NCBI RefSeq assembly: GCF_024807945.1
Contig: NZ_JANUFD010000013.1
Coordinates: 124,001-188,000, forward strand
DNA from: Pseudomonas sp. JUb42
GTDB taxonomy: Bacteria; Pseudomonadota; Gammaproteobacteria; Pseudomonadales; Pseudomonadaceae
DNA: 64,000 bases
Direction: 5' to 3'
Made by a program: the position numbers and the translations under genes. The notes under the pieces are model-generated. The model was given only the letters and a program-made list of their open reading frames with translations, searched no databases and was not told the DNA's origin. Within the stretch, counting starts at the first letter, position 1. Every line of letters begins with the position of its first letter. Positions 34,194 to 42,377 of the stretch are shown in pieces.

Positions 34194-35597
34194 ATGTCGA
34201 CGGATAAGGTTTCGGTCCATGGAAGTTGGGCCAGTCGCTGGGTGTTCATTCTGGCGGCAACGGGTTCGGCGGTGGGGCTGGGCAGTATCTGGAAATTTCC
34301 ATACATGGTCGGCGTCTATGGCGGCGGCGCGTTCGTACTGATGTTCCTGGCCTGCATCGCGCTAATTGGCATCCCGGTGATGATGGCCGAGACCCTGATC
34401 GGTCGCCGCTCCCGCCTGAGCCCGGCCAATGCCCTAAAGGTGCTGGCGCTGGAAGCCGGGCATTCGGCGCGCTGGTCCTGGGGCGCTTTTGCCGGGATGA
34501 TCACGGCGCTGCTGATCCTGTCTTTTTATAGCGTGGTGGGCGGCTGGTCCCTGGATTACATCATCGATATGGGCCGCGGCGATTTCCAGGGCGTGACTCC
34601 GGACCAGGTCGGCGCCTATTTCGGCGCGGTGATTGCCGACCCCTGGCGCCTGACCGCCTGGCACACGGCGTTCATGCTGCTGTCGGCGGTGGTGATTGCC
34701 AAGGGTGTGGTCGCCGGACTTGAGCGCAGTCTGCGCATCATGATGCCGCTGCTGTTCCTGCTGATGATCATTCTGCTGGGCTACAGCCTGACCACCGGGC
34801 ACTTCATGGAAGGCGTGCATTTCATGTTCGACTTCAATCCGGACAAGGTCCTTGATGGCCTGCTGCCGGCCATGGGGCATGCGTTCTTTTCCCTGAGCGT
34901 CGGCGTGGGTTCGATCATGATCTATGGCGCCTACATGACCAAGGGCGCGTCGATCAGCTCCACCGTGGTCGGCGTGGCCTTGCTCGACACCTTCGTCTCA
35001 TTGCTGGCCGGGCTGGCGTTGTTCCCTATCGTGTTTCAGGCCGGGTTGAACCCCAGCGAAGGCCCTGGCCTGATGTTCGTCACCTTGCCTTATGCGTTCG
35101 GTAACGTAGCCTTTGGCCAGGTGATGGGGGTAGTGTTCTTCGTGCTGGTGGCCATTGCCGCTTGGAGTTCGGCGATTTCCTTGCTGGAGCCGATGGTGGC
35201 TTATCTGGTCGAGCGGACAAAAGTCAGCCGCGCCTGGGTGACTTTCTGGTTGGCTTTTGTCTGCTGGTTTGTTGGATTGGGTACGGTGTTCTCGTTCAAC
35301 ATCTGGCAGAAGGCCAAGTTTTTCGTGAACGATGCCAGCGGCTTCCATCTCTACCAATGGGGCGCGGAAAAAGGCCTGGATTTCTTCGGGGTCATTGATT
35401 TCTTCACCTCGCGGATCATGTTGCCGCTGGGTGGGCTGTGTTTTGTAGTGTTTGCAGGTTGGGTGATGGGCACGAAGGCGGTGCGCGACGAGTTGTCGAT
35501 CCGCAGCCCTGTGCTGTTCACCACAACGTTCTTTTTGATGCGCTATGTTGCGCCGATCGGCATTCTGGTTGTCTTTGCCGCTCAGCTTTGGAAATGA
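34194..35597 (+). CDS. Sodium-dependent transporter of the NSS/SNF family
   Basis: Inner-membrane symporter of 467 residues with about 12 spans, a LeuT-fold family moving amino acids or related amines with Na+. It shows the family start SRWVFILAATGSAVGLGSIWKFPYM, with the GSAVGLGNIW-like sodium-site motif. I chose the ATG at 34194 (MSTDKVSVHGSWAS), 48 bases after the first in-frame start. It lies divergent from smpB. The substrate cannot be read from sequence. Confidence 0.9.
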   Translation: MSTDKVSVHGSWASRWVFILAATGSAVGLGSIWKFPYMVGVYGGGAFVLMFLACIALIGIPVMMAETLIGRRSRLSPANALKVLALEAGHSARWSWGAFAGMITALLILSFYSVVGGWSLDYIIDMGRGDFQGVTPDQVGAYFGAVIADPWRLTAWHTAFMLLSAVVIAKGVVAGLERSLRIMMPLLFLLMIILLGYSLTTGHFMEGVHFMFDFNPDKVLDGLLPAMGHAFFSLSVGVGSIMIYGAYMTKGASISSTVVGVALLDTFVSLLAGLALFPIVFQAGLNPSEGPGLMFVTLPYAFGNVAFGQVMGVVFFVLVAIAAWSSAISLLEPMVAYLVERTKVSRAWVTFWLAFVCWFVGLGTVFSFNIWQKAKFFVNDASGFHLYQWGAEKGLDFFGVIDFFTSRIMLPLGGLCFVVFAGWVMGTKAVRDELSIRSPVLFTTTFFLMRYVAPIGILVVFAAQLWK

Positions 35598-35604
35598 CGC
35601 TGAC

Positions 35605-36039
35605 ATGACTACACATATTCAACGCTCGGCCCTGCTGCCTTACCCGGCGCGGGCGCTCTACGACCTGGTCAATGATGTTGCCAGGTATTCCGAGTTCCTG
35701 CCCTGGTGCTCCTCTGCGGCGGTGCTTGAGGCCAGTGACGAGCACATGCGCGCCAGCCTGGAGATCGCCAAGGGCGGCCTGAGCCAGCGTTTCGAGACGC
35801 GCAATACGTTGGTGCCAGGTGAGTCCATCGTGATGGACCTGGTTGAAGGCCCATTCAACCAGTTGCATGGTGTCTGGACCTTCAAGGCGTTGGGCGACAA
35901 AGCCTGCAAGATCAGCCTTGACCTGTCCTTCGATTATGCCGGGCCGATTGTTCGGGCAACCCTGGGGCCGCTGTTCAATCAGGCGGCCAATACCCTGGTG
36001 GATGCCTTTTGCCAGCGGGCGAAAGAGCTGAGTGCCTGA
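35605..36039 (+). CDS. ratA: START/SRPBCC-family protein RatA (coenzyme Q-binding, COQ10-like)
   Basis: A 144-residue protein of the polyketide-cyclase/COQ10 family. Motifs include LYDLVNDVARYSEFLPWCSS, typical of RatA/YfjG. In E. coli it was reported as a toxin blocking 70S ribosome assembly, while the COQ10 relationship points to ubiquinone handling; the physiological role is unsettled. The true start is the ATG at 35605, seven bases after the transporter stop. The downstream rnfH gene overlaps its end by eight bases, the classic ratA-ratB pair next to smpB. Confidence 0.92.
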   Translation: MTTHIQRSALLPYPARALYDLVNDVARYSEFLPWCSSAAVLEASDEHMRASLEIAKGGLSQRFETRNTLVPGESIVMDLVEGPFNQLHGVWTFKALGDKACKISLDLSFDYAGPIVRATLGPLFNQAANTLVDAFCQRAKELSA

Positions 36040-36343
36040 GGTGCTGATCGAGATCGAGGTGGTGTATGCCGCCGTCGACCGTCAGGTGTTGATCAGCCTC
36101 GAACTGCCGAGTGGTTCTACCGCTGGTCAGGCGATTCAAGCTTCGGGAATTCAGCAGCAGTTTCCTGCGGTGGATTTTGCGCAGTGTGCTGTAGGGATTT
36201 TCGGAAAGGTGATCGGGAATCCGCAGCAGCGGGTACTGGAAGCTGGAGATCGGGTGGAGGTCTATCGGCCTTTGCTGGCAGACCCCAAGGAGATTCGGCG
36301 TTTGCGGGCGGCCAAGGCCGCGAAGGCGCGTACAGAGGAATAG
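36032..36343 (+). CDS. rnfH: RnfH (RatB)-family ubiquitin-like protein
   Basis: A 103-residue beta-grasp protein (VPEVLIEIEVVYAAVDRQVL, ending in PLLADPKEIRRLRAAKA). The family sits beside ratA in most gammaproteobacteria and was once linked to the Rnf electron-transport complex. It starts with GTG at 36032 inside the end of ratA, so translation is coupled. A GTG at 36041 is the alternative. It is followed by a REP unit and a two-way terminator. Confidence 0.9.
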   Translation: MPEVLIEIEVVYAAVDRQVLISLELPSGSTAGQAIQASGIQQQFPAVDFAQCAVGIFGKVIGNPQQRVLEAGDRVEVYRPLLADPKEIRRLRAAKAAKARTEE

Positions 36344-36349
36344 AATCGT

Positions 36350-36391
36350 TGCGAGCGCTTTGCGCTCGATCGCCAGCAAGCCGGCTCCCAC
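36350..36391. repeat. REP palindrome
   Basis: Same unit as 27616-27658 (GCGAGCGCTTTGCGCTCG, then ATCGCCAGCAAGCCGG and CTCCCAC). It lies directly after rnfH. Confidence 0.8.
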
Positions 36392-36408
36392 AGGTTGTTG
36401 TCGCCCAC

Positions 36409-36435
36409 AAAAAAGCCCGGCATGCCGGGCTTTTT
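36409..36435. terminator. Bidirectional terminator between rnfH and bamE
   Basis: AAAAAAGCCCGGCAT folds with ATGCCGGGCTTTTT, giving A and T runs on both sides. It serves the convergent rnfH and bamE transcripts. Confidence 0.88.
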
Positions 36436-36451
36436 GCTGTGCATCCACGTA

Positions 36452-36976
36452 TCAGCGCGGATTGGTATCCAGTGGTTCCTGGACAGGGACCGGAACGGTT
36501 TCCACTTTGTCCACGTCGTTCTGGATCTGTTGCAGTAGCGAACCAGGTTTGGCCGGTGCATCCGGTTTTGCTGGCGCTGGCTTGTCGCTTGGCGCAACAG
36601 TTGTGTCAGTGCTCTTACCGAGGATGGCTTCGTCGCGGCTGACGCCGGGCATGAAGTCACCGTTCAGGCTGACCAGTTGATCGTTGCTATTGAAGATCAG
36701 CGTCATGCGTTCCTGTTGGCGTTCACCGCCGCCAGGTTGCAGGCTATAGAGGTAATCCCACCGATCCGCATGGAACGTATCGGTCAGCAGGGGATTACCC
36801 ATGATAAACCGTACTTGTCGGCGGGTCATTCCCGGCCGTAACTGGTCTATCATGTCTTGCGTGACGACATTGCCCTGCTGGATGTCGATTTTATAAACCC
36901 CGGGGAATGAACAACCGGCGAGTGCGAGCAGTCCCACGAGGGTGAAACTGGTTAGCAGGAGCTTGGTGTTTTGCAT
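36452..36976 (-). CDS. bamE: Outer-membrane assembly lipoprotein BamE (OmlA/SmpA)
   Basis: A 174-residue lipoprotein with a signal and lipobox (LLALAGC, Cys at about 22) that stabilises the BamABCD outer-membrane protein insertion complex. The SmpA/OmlA domain shows VTQDMIDQLRPGMTRRQVRF and later MGNPLL, WDYLYSL. The C-terminal part after about residue 115 is Pro/Ala/Lys-rich and low in complexity, longer than the E. coli protein, as usual in Pseudomonas. It is divergent from fur, with a 98-base shared promoter region. Confidence 0.95.
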   Translation of the reverse strand: MQNTKLLLTSFTLVGLLALAGCSFPGVYKIDIQQGNVVTQDMIDQLRPGMTRRQVRFIMGNPLLTDTFHADRWDYLYSLQPGGGERQQERMTLIFNSNDQLVSLNGDFMPGVSRDEAILGKSTDTTVAPSDKPAPAKPDAPAKPGSLLQQIQNDVDKVETVPVPVQEPLDTNPR

Positions 36977-37074
36977 CGGTGGGCGACTTCCACTATCTTG
37001 GCTGGGACAACGTAAACCCCGATCATACCTGCATTAAGAGAAGCTGCGAAGCAGCGTCTGCGAGAAAGCTGACC

Positions 37075-37482
37075 ATGGTTGAAAATAGCGAACTCCGTAA
37101 AGCCGGATTAAAAGTGACCCTGCCAAGGGTCAAGATTCTACAGATGCTCGATTCCGCCGAGCAGCGTCACATGAGCGCAGAAGATGTCTACAAGGCGCTC
37201 ATGGAAGCTAGCGAGGACGTTGGCCTGGCCACGGTTTATCGTGTCCTGACTCAATTCGAAGCTGCCGGACTGGTGGTTCGCCACAATTTCGACGGCGGCC
37301 ATGCGGTATTCGAATTGGCTGACGGCGGCCACCACGACCATATGGTCAACGTGGAGTCTGGCGAAGTGATCGAATTCTTCGACGAAGAAATCGAGAAGCT
37401 TCAGAAGGCGATCGTCGAGAAGCACGGTTACGAGTTGGTTGATCACAACCTCGTGCTCTACGTGCGTAAAAAGAAGGCGTAA
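37075..37482 (+). CDS. fur: Ferric uptake regulator Fur
   Basis: A 135-residue iron-sensing repressor. The winged helix (about 10-80) contains ELRKAGLKVTLPRVKILQML and SEDVGLATVYRVLTQFEAAG. The dimer and metal domain has HHDHMVNVESGEVIEFFDEE. As in other Pseudomonas Fur proteins, it lacks the two CxxC pairs of the E. coli protein. The start at 37075 (MVENSELRK) is the conserved one; the longer upstream frame is not. It is divergent from bamE, a conserved pair in Pseudomonas. Confidence 0.97.
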   Translation: MVENSELRKAGLKVTLPRVKILQMLDSAEQRHMSAEDVYKALMEASEDVGLATVYRVLTQFEAAGLVVRHNFDGGHAVFELADGGHHDHMVNVESGEVIEFFDEEIEKLQKAIVEKHGYELVDHNLVLYVRKKKA

Positions 37483-37500
37483 GTCTTTTTTTGTTACAAC

Positions 37501-37524
37501 AAAGGCGACCTTAGGGTCGCCTTT
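37501..37524 (+). terminator. Rho-independent terminator after fur
   Basis: AAAGGCGACC pairs with GGTCGCCTTT across TTAG, 18 bases after the fur stop. Confidence 0.85.
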
Positions 37525-37598
37525 GTGCGTTTTGGGGGAAGGTCGTTGGAGCGAGGCTTGCCCGCGAATATGATCGTCAGATCAGGCGCTGACGCTTT

Positions 37599-37640
37599 TG
37601 CGAGCGCTGCGCACTCGATCGCCAGCAAGCCGGCTCCCAC
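37599..37640. repeat. REP palindrome
   Basis: Same unit as 27616 and 36350 (GCGAGCGCTGCGCACTCG, then ATCGCCAGCAAGCCGG and CTCCCAC), between the convergent fur and recN genes. Confidence 0.8.
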
Positions 37641-37658
37641 CTGATGCTGCGTTCTGTT

Positions 37659-39332
37659 TCAGGCCTTGGTGGCCATCACCATCTTCTTCGCGTGAGCCAA
37701 GGACTCCTTGGTCAGGTCGATACCGCCGAGCATGCGCGCCACTTCCTCGATGCGTTCGGTCTTGCTGAGCTTGGATACCGCCGTGCGGGTGGCTTCGCTG
37801 TCCCGGGCCTTGTGCACGAATAGATGCTGATGGCCCTGGGCGGCGACTTGCGGCAGGTGGGTCACAGTCATGACCTGGCCGCGTTCACCGAGGCGGCGCA
37901 GCAACTGGCCGACGATTTCTGCGGTAGGGCCGCCGATACCGACGTCCACTTCGTCGAAGACCAGGGTTGGTACTCGCGAGGTCTGGGCGGTGATCACCTG
38001 GATGGCCAGGCTGATGCGCGACAGTTCACCGCCGGACGCCACCTTGGCCAGGGCCTTGAGGGGCTGGCCGGGGTTGGCGCTGACCAGCAGTTCCACCTGT
38101 TCCAGGCCATTGGGCAGCAGATCCTTGCCGGTGTTGGGGCGCAATTCGATATTGAAGCGGCCGCCCGGCATGCCCAGGCGCTGGATCTCAAGTTCCACGG
38201 CGCTGGCCAGCCCGGTTGCCGCCTGATGACGCCGGTCACTGAGTTCCCGGGCCTTTTCCTGATAATGACGGGCAAAGGACGCCAGTTCGTGTTCAAGGCG
38301 TTCGATGGTTTCGTCGTTGGCGTTGAGGGTTTCGATTTCATCCAGCAGCTTCTGCTGCAGCGTGGCGACTTCGGTGGGCTGGATGCGGTGCTTGCGCGCC
38401 AGGGTGTAGATCGCGTCGAGGCGTTCCTCAAGCTGCTGCAGGCGTGCCGGATCGGCATCGAAGTGATCGAGGAAGCGATTGAGTTCGCCGACGGCTTCTT
38501 CCACCTGGATCTGCGCGCTGGCCAACAGGTTGGTGGCTTCGTTCAGTGCAGTCGGCGAATTACTCACGCCGCTGAGTCGGTGCAGGCTGGCGGTCAGGGC
38601 ATTGAGTACATTGCCCGAATCGCTCTCGCTGCACTGCTCCACCACTTGGCGGCAGATGCTCAGCAGGCTTTCGGCGTTGGTCAGGTTCTTGTGTTCCTGC
38701 TCCAGCTCCTGCAGTTCGTTTTCGCCCAGGCTCAGGCTTTCCAGTTCTTCCAGCTGATAGCTGAGCAGCTGGTGGCGCGAGCGCTGTTCGTCACCGGAGT
38801 TGGACAGACGTTCCAGCTCCTGGCGGGTCTGGCGCCAGCGCTGGGCGGCCAGGTGTACCTGGCGTGCAAGGTCGGTGGCCCCGGCGTATTCGTCGAGCAG
38901 GCGGCGATGGGTGTCGGTCTTGAGCAGGGACTGGTGTTCATGCTGGCTGTGGATATCGATCAGCAACTCGCCCAGGGCCTTGAGGTCGCCCTGGGGGCAG
39001 GGCGTGCCATTGATATAGGCACGCGAACGCCCTTCGGCGGTGATGACCCGGCGCAGGATGCACGGCCCGTCGTTGTCCAGGTCGCGTTCGGCGAGCCAGT
39101 CTCGGGCCTCGGGGATGTCGGCCAGGTCGAAGGTGGCCAGGATATCGGCCTTGTCGGCGCCGGGGCGGACCACTCCGCTGTCTGCGCGATCGCCCAGGGT
39201 CAGGCCCAGGGCGTCGAACATGATCGATTTGCCTGCGCCGGTTTCGCCGGTAATGACGCTCATACCGCGATCCAGTTCGAGATCAAGGTGTTCGACGATG
39301 GCGTAGTTGCGTACGGAAAGGTGCACCAGCAT
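37659..39332 (-). CDS. recN: DNA repair ATPase RecN
   Basis: An SMC-like ATPase of 557 residues that helps join double-strand breaks during recombinational repair. Walker A GETGAGKS is at residues 29-36. A long coiled-coil arm follows (about 150-370). The ABC signature region SGGELSRISLAIQ and Walker B TLVFDEVDVGIGG come in the C-terminal third. Size and motifs are normal. It is divergent from the grpE heat-shock gene. No clear LexA box was identified in the short upstream region; a search could be made there. Confidence 0.96.
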   Translation of the reverse strand: MLVHLSVRNYAIVEHLDLELDRGMSVITGETGAGKSIMFDALGLTLGDRADSGVVRPGADKADILATFDLADIPEARDWLAERDLDNDGPCILRRVITAEGRSRAYINGTPCPQGDLKALGELLIDIHSQHEHQSLLKTDTHRRLLDEYAGATDLARQVHLAAQRWRQTRQELERLSNSGDEQRSRHQLLSYQLEELESLSLGENELQELEQEHKNLTNAESLLSICRQVVEQCSESDSGNVLNALTASLHRLSGVSNSPTALNEATNLLASAQIQVEEAVGELNRFLDHFDADPARLQQLEERLDAIYTLARKHRIQPTEVATLQQKLLDEIETLNANDETIERLEHELASFARHYQEKARELSDRRHQAATGLASAVELEIQRLGMPGGRFNIELRPNTGKDLLPNGLEQVELLVSANPGQPLKALAKVASGGELSRISLAIQVITAQTSRVPTLVFDEVDVGIGGPTAEIVGQLLRRLGERGQVMTVTHLPQVAAQGHQHLFVHKARDSEATRTAVSKLSKTERIEEVARMLGGIDLTKESLAHAKKMVMATKA

Positions 39333-39523
39333 GAAGTGGCTCCCATGGATTTATCTGGTTATTTATACAGTGCTTTGTTCGCCGTTGACAATGCCCGGCC
39401 TTAGCTCGATTTGCTTGAGCTGCGCTGCTTTTTAGTCCGTTGGGTAATTTTGTTCGTTCCGAGCCCGGGCGAGCATGGCCGGAAATATTGTGAGGATATG
39501 TTGGTCTTCAACCGTATCAGGCC

Positions 39524-39551
39524 CTTGAAGCTGAAAAAACCGCTCCCATAT
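39524..39551 (+). promoter_or_regulatory. Sigma-32 (heat-shock) promoter upstream of grpE
   Basis: CTTGAA (39524-39529), a 14-base spacer and TCCCATAT (39544-39551) match the RpoH consensus CTTGAA-N13-15-CCCCATNT almost perfectly. It lies 55 bases before the grpE start and would drive grpE-dnaK-dnaJ during heat shock. Confidence 0.82.
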
Positions 39552-39605
39552 AGGGGGGCAGAAGCGCGAGTTGAGCTCGCGGACGTATTTGAAAGGAGAA
39601 AATCT

Positions 39606-40169
39606 ATGGCTGACGAACAGAATCTGGATGCGCAGGCTCAAGACCAAACTAACGAGGCGGCGTCCGGCGAAGAATTGGTAACCCGCGTGCAAGTGCTGGA
39701 AGAGCAATTGGCTACCGCACAGGACCAGGCTCTGCGCGTCGCTGCGGATTTGCAGAACATCCGTCGCCGTGCCGAGCAGGATGTCGAGAAAGCGCACAAG
39801 TTTGCCCTGGAGAAATTTGCCGGTGACTTGCTGCCGATCATCGACAGCCTGGAGCGCGGTCTGGACCTGTCCAACCCGGATGACGAAAGCATCCGCCCGA
39901 TGCGCGAAGGCATCGAGCTGACGCTGAAAATGTTCCAGGACACCCTCAAGCGCTTCCAGCTTGAAGCCATCGATCCTCATGGTCAGCCCTTCAACGCTGA
40001 AATGCACCAGGCCATGGCCATGCAGGAAAGCGCTGACGTCGAGCCTAACAGTGTCCTCAAAGTGTTCCAGAAGGGTTATCAGCTCAATGGTCGCCTGCTG
40101 CGTCCGGCCATGGTCGTGGTCAGCAAGGCACCGTCGCCTGCTACGCCGTCAATTGACGAGAAGGCTTGA
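39606..40169 (+). CDS. grpE: Nucleotide-exchange factor GrpE
   Basis: A 187-residue co-chaperone that releases ADP from DnaK. It starts MADEQNLDAQAQDQTNEA after AGGAG at 39594-39598. The N-terminal disordered and long helical parts are followed by the conserved LQNIRRRAEQDVEKAHKFAL and the C-terminal beta-wing domain with MHQAMAM and VFQKGYQLNGRLLRPAMV. The gene heads the grpE-dnaK-dnaJ stress unit. Confidence 0.97.
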   Translation: MADEQNLDAQAQDQTNEAASGEELVTRVQVLEEQLATAQDQALRVAADLQNIRRRAEQDVEKAHKFALEKFAGDLLPIIDSLERGLDLSNPDDESIRPMREGIELTLKMFQDTLKRFQLEAIDPHGQPFNAEMHQAMAMQESADVEPNSVLKVFQKGYQLNGRLLRPAMVVVSKAPSPATPSIDEKA

Positions 40170-40275
40170 AATCAGCTGATTGGCCCCCATTAACAGGCCA
40201 TGCGTTTAAAGAGCTACCGCAATTTGTAAACGCAGTTGCGGCAACCAAATTCAAAGTTTCGGGAGAGTAATCAAG

Positions 40276-42198
40276 ATGGGCAAGATTATCGGCATCGACC
40301 TGGGGACCACCAACTCCTGCGTCTCCATTCTGGAAAACGGCAAAGCCAAAGTTATCGAGAACGCCGAAGGCGCGCGCACCACGCCTTCGATCATCGCTTA
40401 CGCCAACGACGGTGAAATCCTCGTCGGTCAGTCGGCCAAGCGTCAGGCAGTGACCAACCCGCACAACACTCTGTACGCGGTTAAGCGTCTGATCGGCCGT
40501 CGTTTCGACGAAGAAGTGGTCCAGAAAGACATCCAGATGGTCCCTTACAAGATCGTCAAGGCTGACAACAGCGACGCCTGGGTTGAAGTGAACGGCCAGA
40601 AAATGGCTCCGCCACAGATCTCGGCTGAAATCCTGAAAAAGATGAAGAAAACCGCCGAGGATTACCTGGGCGAGGCTGTGACTGAAGCGGTTATCACCGT
40701 TCCGGCCTACTTCAACGACAGCCAGCGTCAGGCGACCAAAGACGCCGGCCGTATCGCGGGTCTGGACGTCAAGCGCATCATCAACGAACCGACCGCAGCC
40801 GCACTGGCTTACGGTATGGACAAAGCCAAGGGCGACCACACTGTCATCGTTTATGACTTGGGTGGCGGTACTTTCGACGTTTCGGTTATCGAAATCGCTG
40901 AAGTCGATGGCGAGCACCAGTTTGAAGTTCTGGCAACCAACGGTGACACGTTCCTCGGCGGTGAAGACTTCGACATTCGTCTGATCGACTACCTCGTTGA
41001 CGAATTCAAGAAAGAAAGCGGTATGAACCTCAAGGGTGACCCGCTGGCCATGCAGCGCCTGAAAGAAGCCGCTGAGAAAGCCAAGATCGAGCTGTCGTCT
41101 TCGCAGCAGACCGACGTCAACCTGCCGTACATCACTGCAGATGCGACCGGTCCTAAGCACTTGAACGTAAAGATCTCCCGCGCCAAGCTGGAATCCCTGG
41201 TTGAAGACCTGGTTCAGCGTACCGTCGAGCCTTGCCGTATCGCGCTCAAAGACGCCGGTATCGACATCGACAAGATCAACGACGTGATCCTGGTCGGTGG
41301 TCAGACCCGTATGCCGCTGGTACAGAAGACTGTTACCGAGTTCTTCGGCAAAGAAGCGCGTAAAGACGTCAACCCTGACGAAGCTGTTGCCATGGGTGCT
41401 GCGATTCAAGGCGCGGTACTGGCTGGTGATGTCAAAGACGTCCTGCTGCTGGACGTCAGCCCGCTGACCCTGGGTATCGAAACCATGGGTGGCGTGATGA
41501 CCGCGCTGATCGAGAAAAACACCACGATTCCTACCAAGAAATCCCAAGTGTTCTCGACTGCCGACGACAATCAGGGCGCTGTGACCATCCACGTGCTGCA
41601 AGGTGAGCGCAAGCAAGCCGGTCAGAACAAGTCCCTGGGCAAGTTCGACCTGGCCGAGATTCCACCGGCTCCACGTGGCGTGCCGCAGATCGAAGTGACC
41701 TTCGACATCGACGCCAACGGCATCCTGCACGTAGGCGCCAAGGACAAAGCGACCGGCAAGCAACAGTCGATCGTGATCAAGGCCAACTCCGGTCTGTCCG
41801 AGGAAGAAATCCAGCAGATGGTGCGTGACGCCGAAGTCAACGCTGAAGAAGACCGCAAGTTCGAAGAGCTGGCCTCTGCTCGTAACCAGGGCGATGCACT
41901 GGTTCACTCGACTCGCAAAATGGTCAGCGATGCCGGTGACAAGGTAACCGCCGAAGAGAAAGCTGCGATTGAAACCGCAGTCGTTGCCCTGGAAGCCGCT
42001 GTAAAAGGCGACGACAAGGCGACCATCGAAGCCAAGATCGAAGAGCTGTCCAAGGTCTCGGCACCGGTTGCCCAGAAGATGTACGCGGACGCTGCCGAGA
42101 AACCTGAAGCCGGTGCCCAGCAACCCGCTCAGGAAGAAGCCAAGCACGCCGACGACGTCGTTGATGCCGAGTTCGAAGAAGTCAAAGACCACAAGTAA
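40276..42198 (+). CDS. dnaK: Chaperone Hsp70 DnaK
   Basis: ATP-dependent protein-folding chaperone of 640 residues. The nucleotide-binding domain starts MGKIIGIDLGTTNSCVS and has the second phosphate loop IVYDLGGGTFDVSV. The linker VLLLDVSPLTLGIE is followed by the substrate-binding domain and the acidic C-terminus ending DAEFEEVKD. GGGAGAG lies ahead of the ATG. It is 106 bases after grpE and probably has its own additional promoter. Confidence 0.98.
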   Translation: MGKIIGIDLGTTNSCVSILENGKAKVIENAEGARTTPSIIAYANDGEILVGQSAKRQAVTNPHNTLYAVKRLIGRRFDEEVVQKDIQMVPYKIVKADNSDAWVEVNGQKMAPPQISAEILKKMKKTAEDYLGEAVTEAVITVPAYFNDSQRQATKDAGRIAGLDVKRIINEPTAAALAYGMDKAKGDHTVIVYDLGGGTFDVSVIEIAEVDGEHQFEVLATNGDTFLGGEDFDIRLIDYLVDEFKKESGMNLKGDPLAMQRLKEAAEKAKIELSSSQQTDVNLPYITADATGPKHLNVKISRAKLESLVEDLVQRTVEPCRIALKDAGIDIDKINDVILVGGQTRMPLVQKTVTEFFGKEARKDVNPDEAVAMGAAIQGAVLAGDVKDVLLLDVSPLTLGIETMGGVMTALIEKNTTIPTKKSQVFSTADDNQGAVTIHVLQGERKQAGQNKSLGKFDLAEIPPAPRGVPQIEVTFDIDANGILHVGAKDKATGKQQSIVIKANSGLSEEEIQQMVRDAEVNAEEDRKFEELASARNQGDALVHSTRKMVSDAGDKVTAEEKAAIETAVVALEAAVKGDDKATIEAKIEELSKVSAPVAQKMYADAAEKPEAGAQQPAQEEAKHADDVVDAEFEEVKDHK

Positions 42199-42259
42199 GC
42201 GCAGGCTCACTTGAAAGCCAGTTCGCCGCAGTCATGCGGTGGCTGGTAGGATGTCGCCG

Positions 42260-42333
42260 CGCGGGAGCTTGCTCCCGCGTTGGCGTGTCTGGAACATCAG
42301 AATTTTTTTGGTGCATGGATCATCTCCATGCAC
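42260..42333 (+). promoter_or_regulatory. Two hairpins in the dnaK-dnaJ gap
   Basis: CGCGGGAGC-TT-GCTCCCGCG at 42260-42279 and GTGCATGGA-TCATC-TCCATGCAC at 42311-42333 are both near-perfect. The first may be a partial terminator or stem that reduces dnaJ expression relative to dnaK. The second lies 45 bases before the dnaJ start. A run of seven T (42304-42310) sits between them. Confidence 0.6.
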
Positions 42334-42377
42334 CCTCAGGAGCGTTGGCCGGACGTCCTCAAGAGTGCAAATGAATT

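Noticed and set aside
40141..42210. 689-codon minus-strand frame opposite dnaK
   Set aside because: A shadow of the strongly biased codon use of dnaK. Long frames opposite dnaK are a known artefact.
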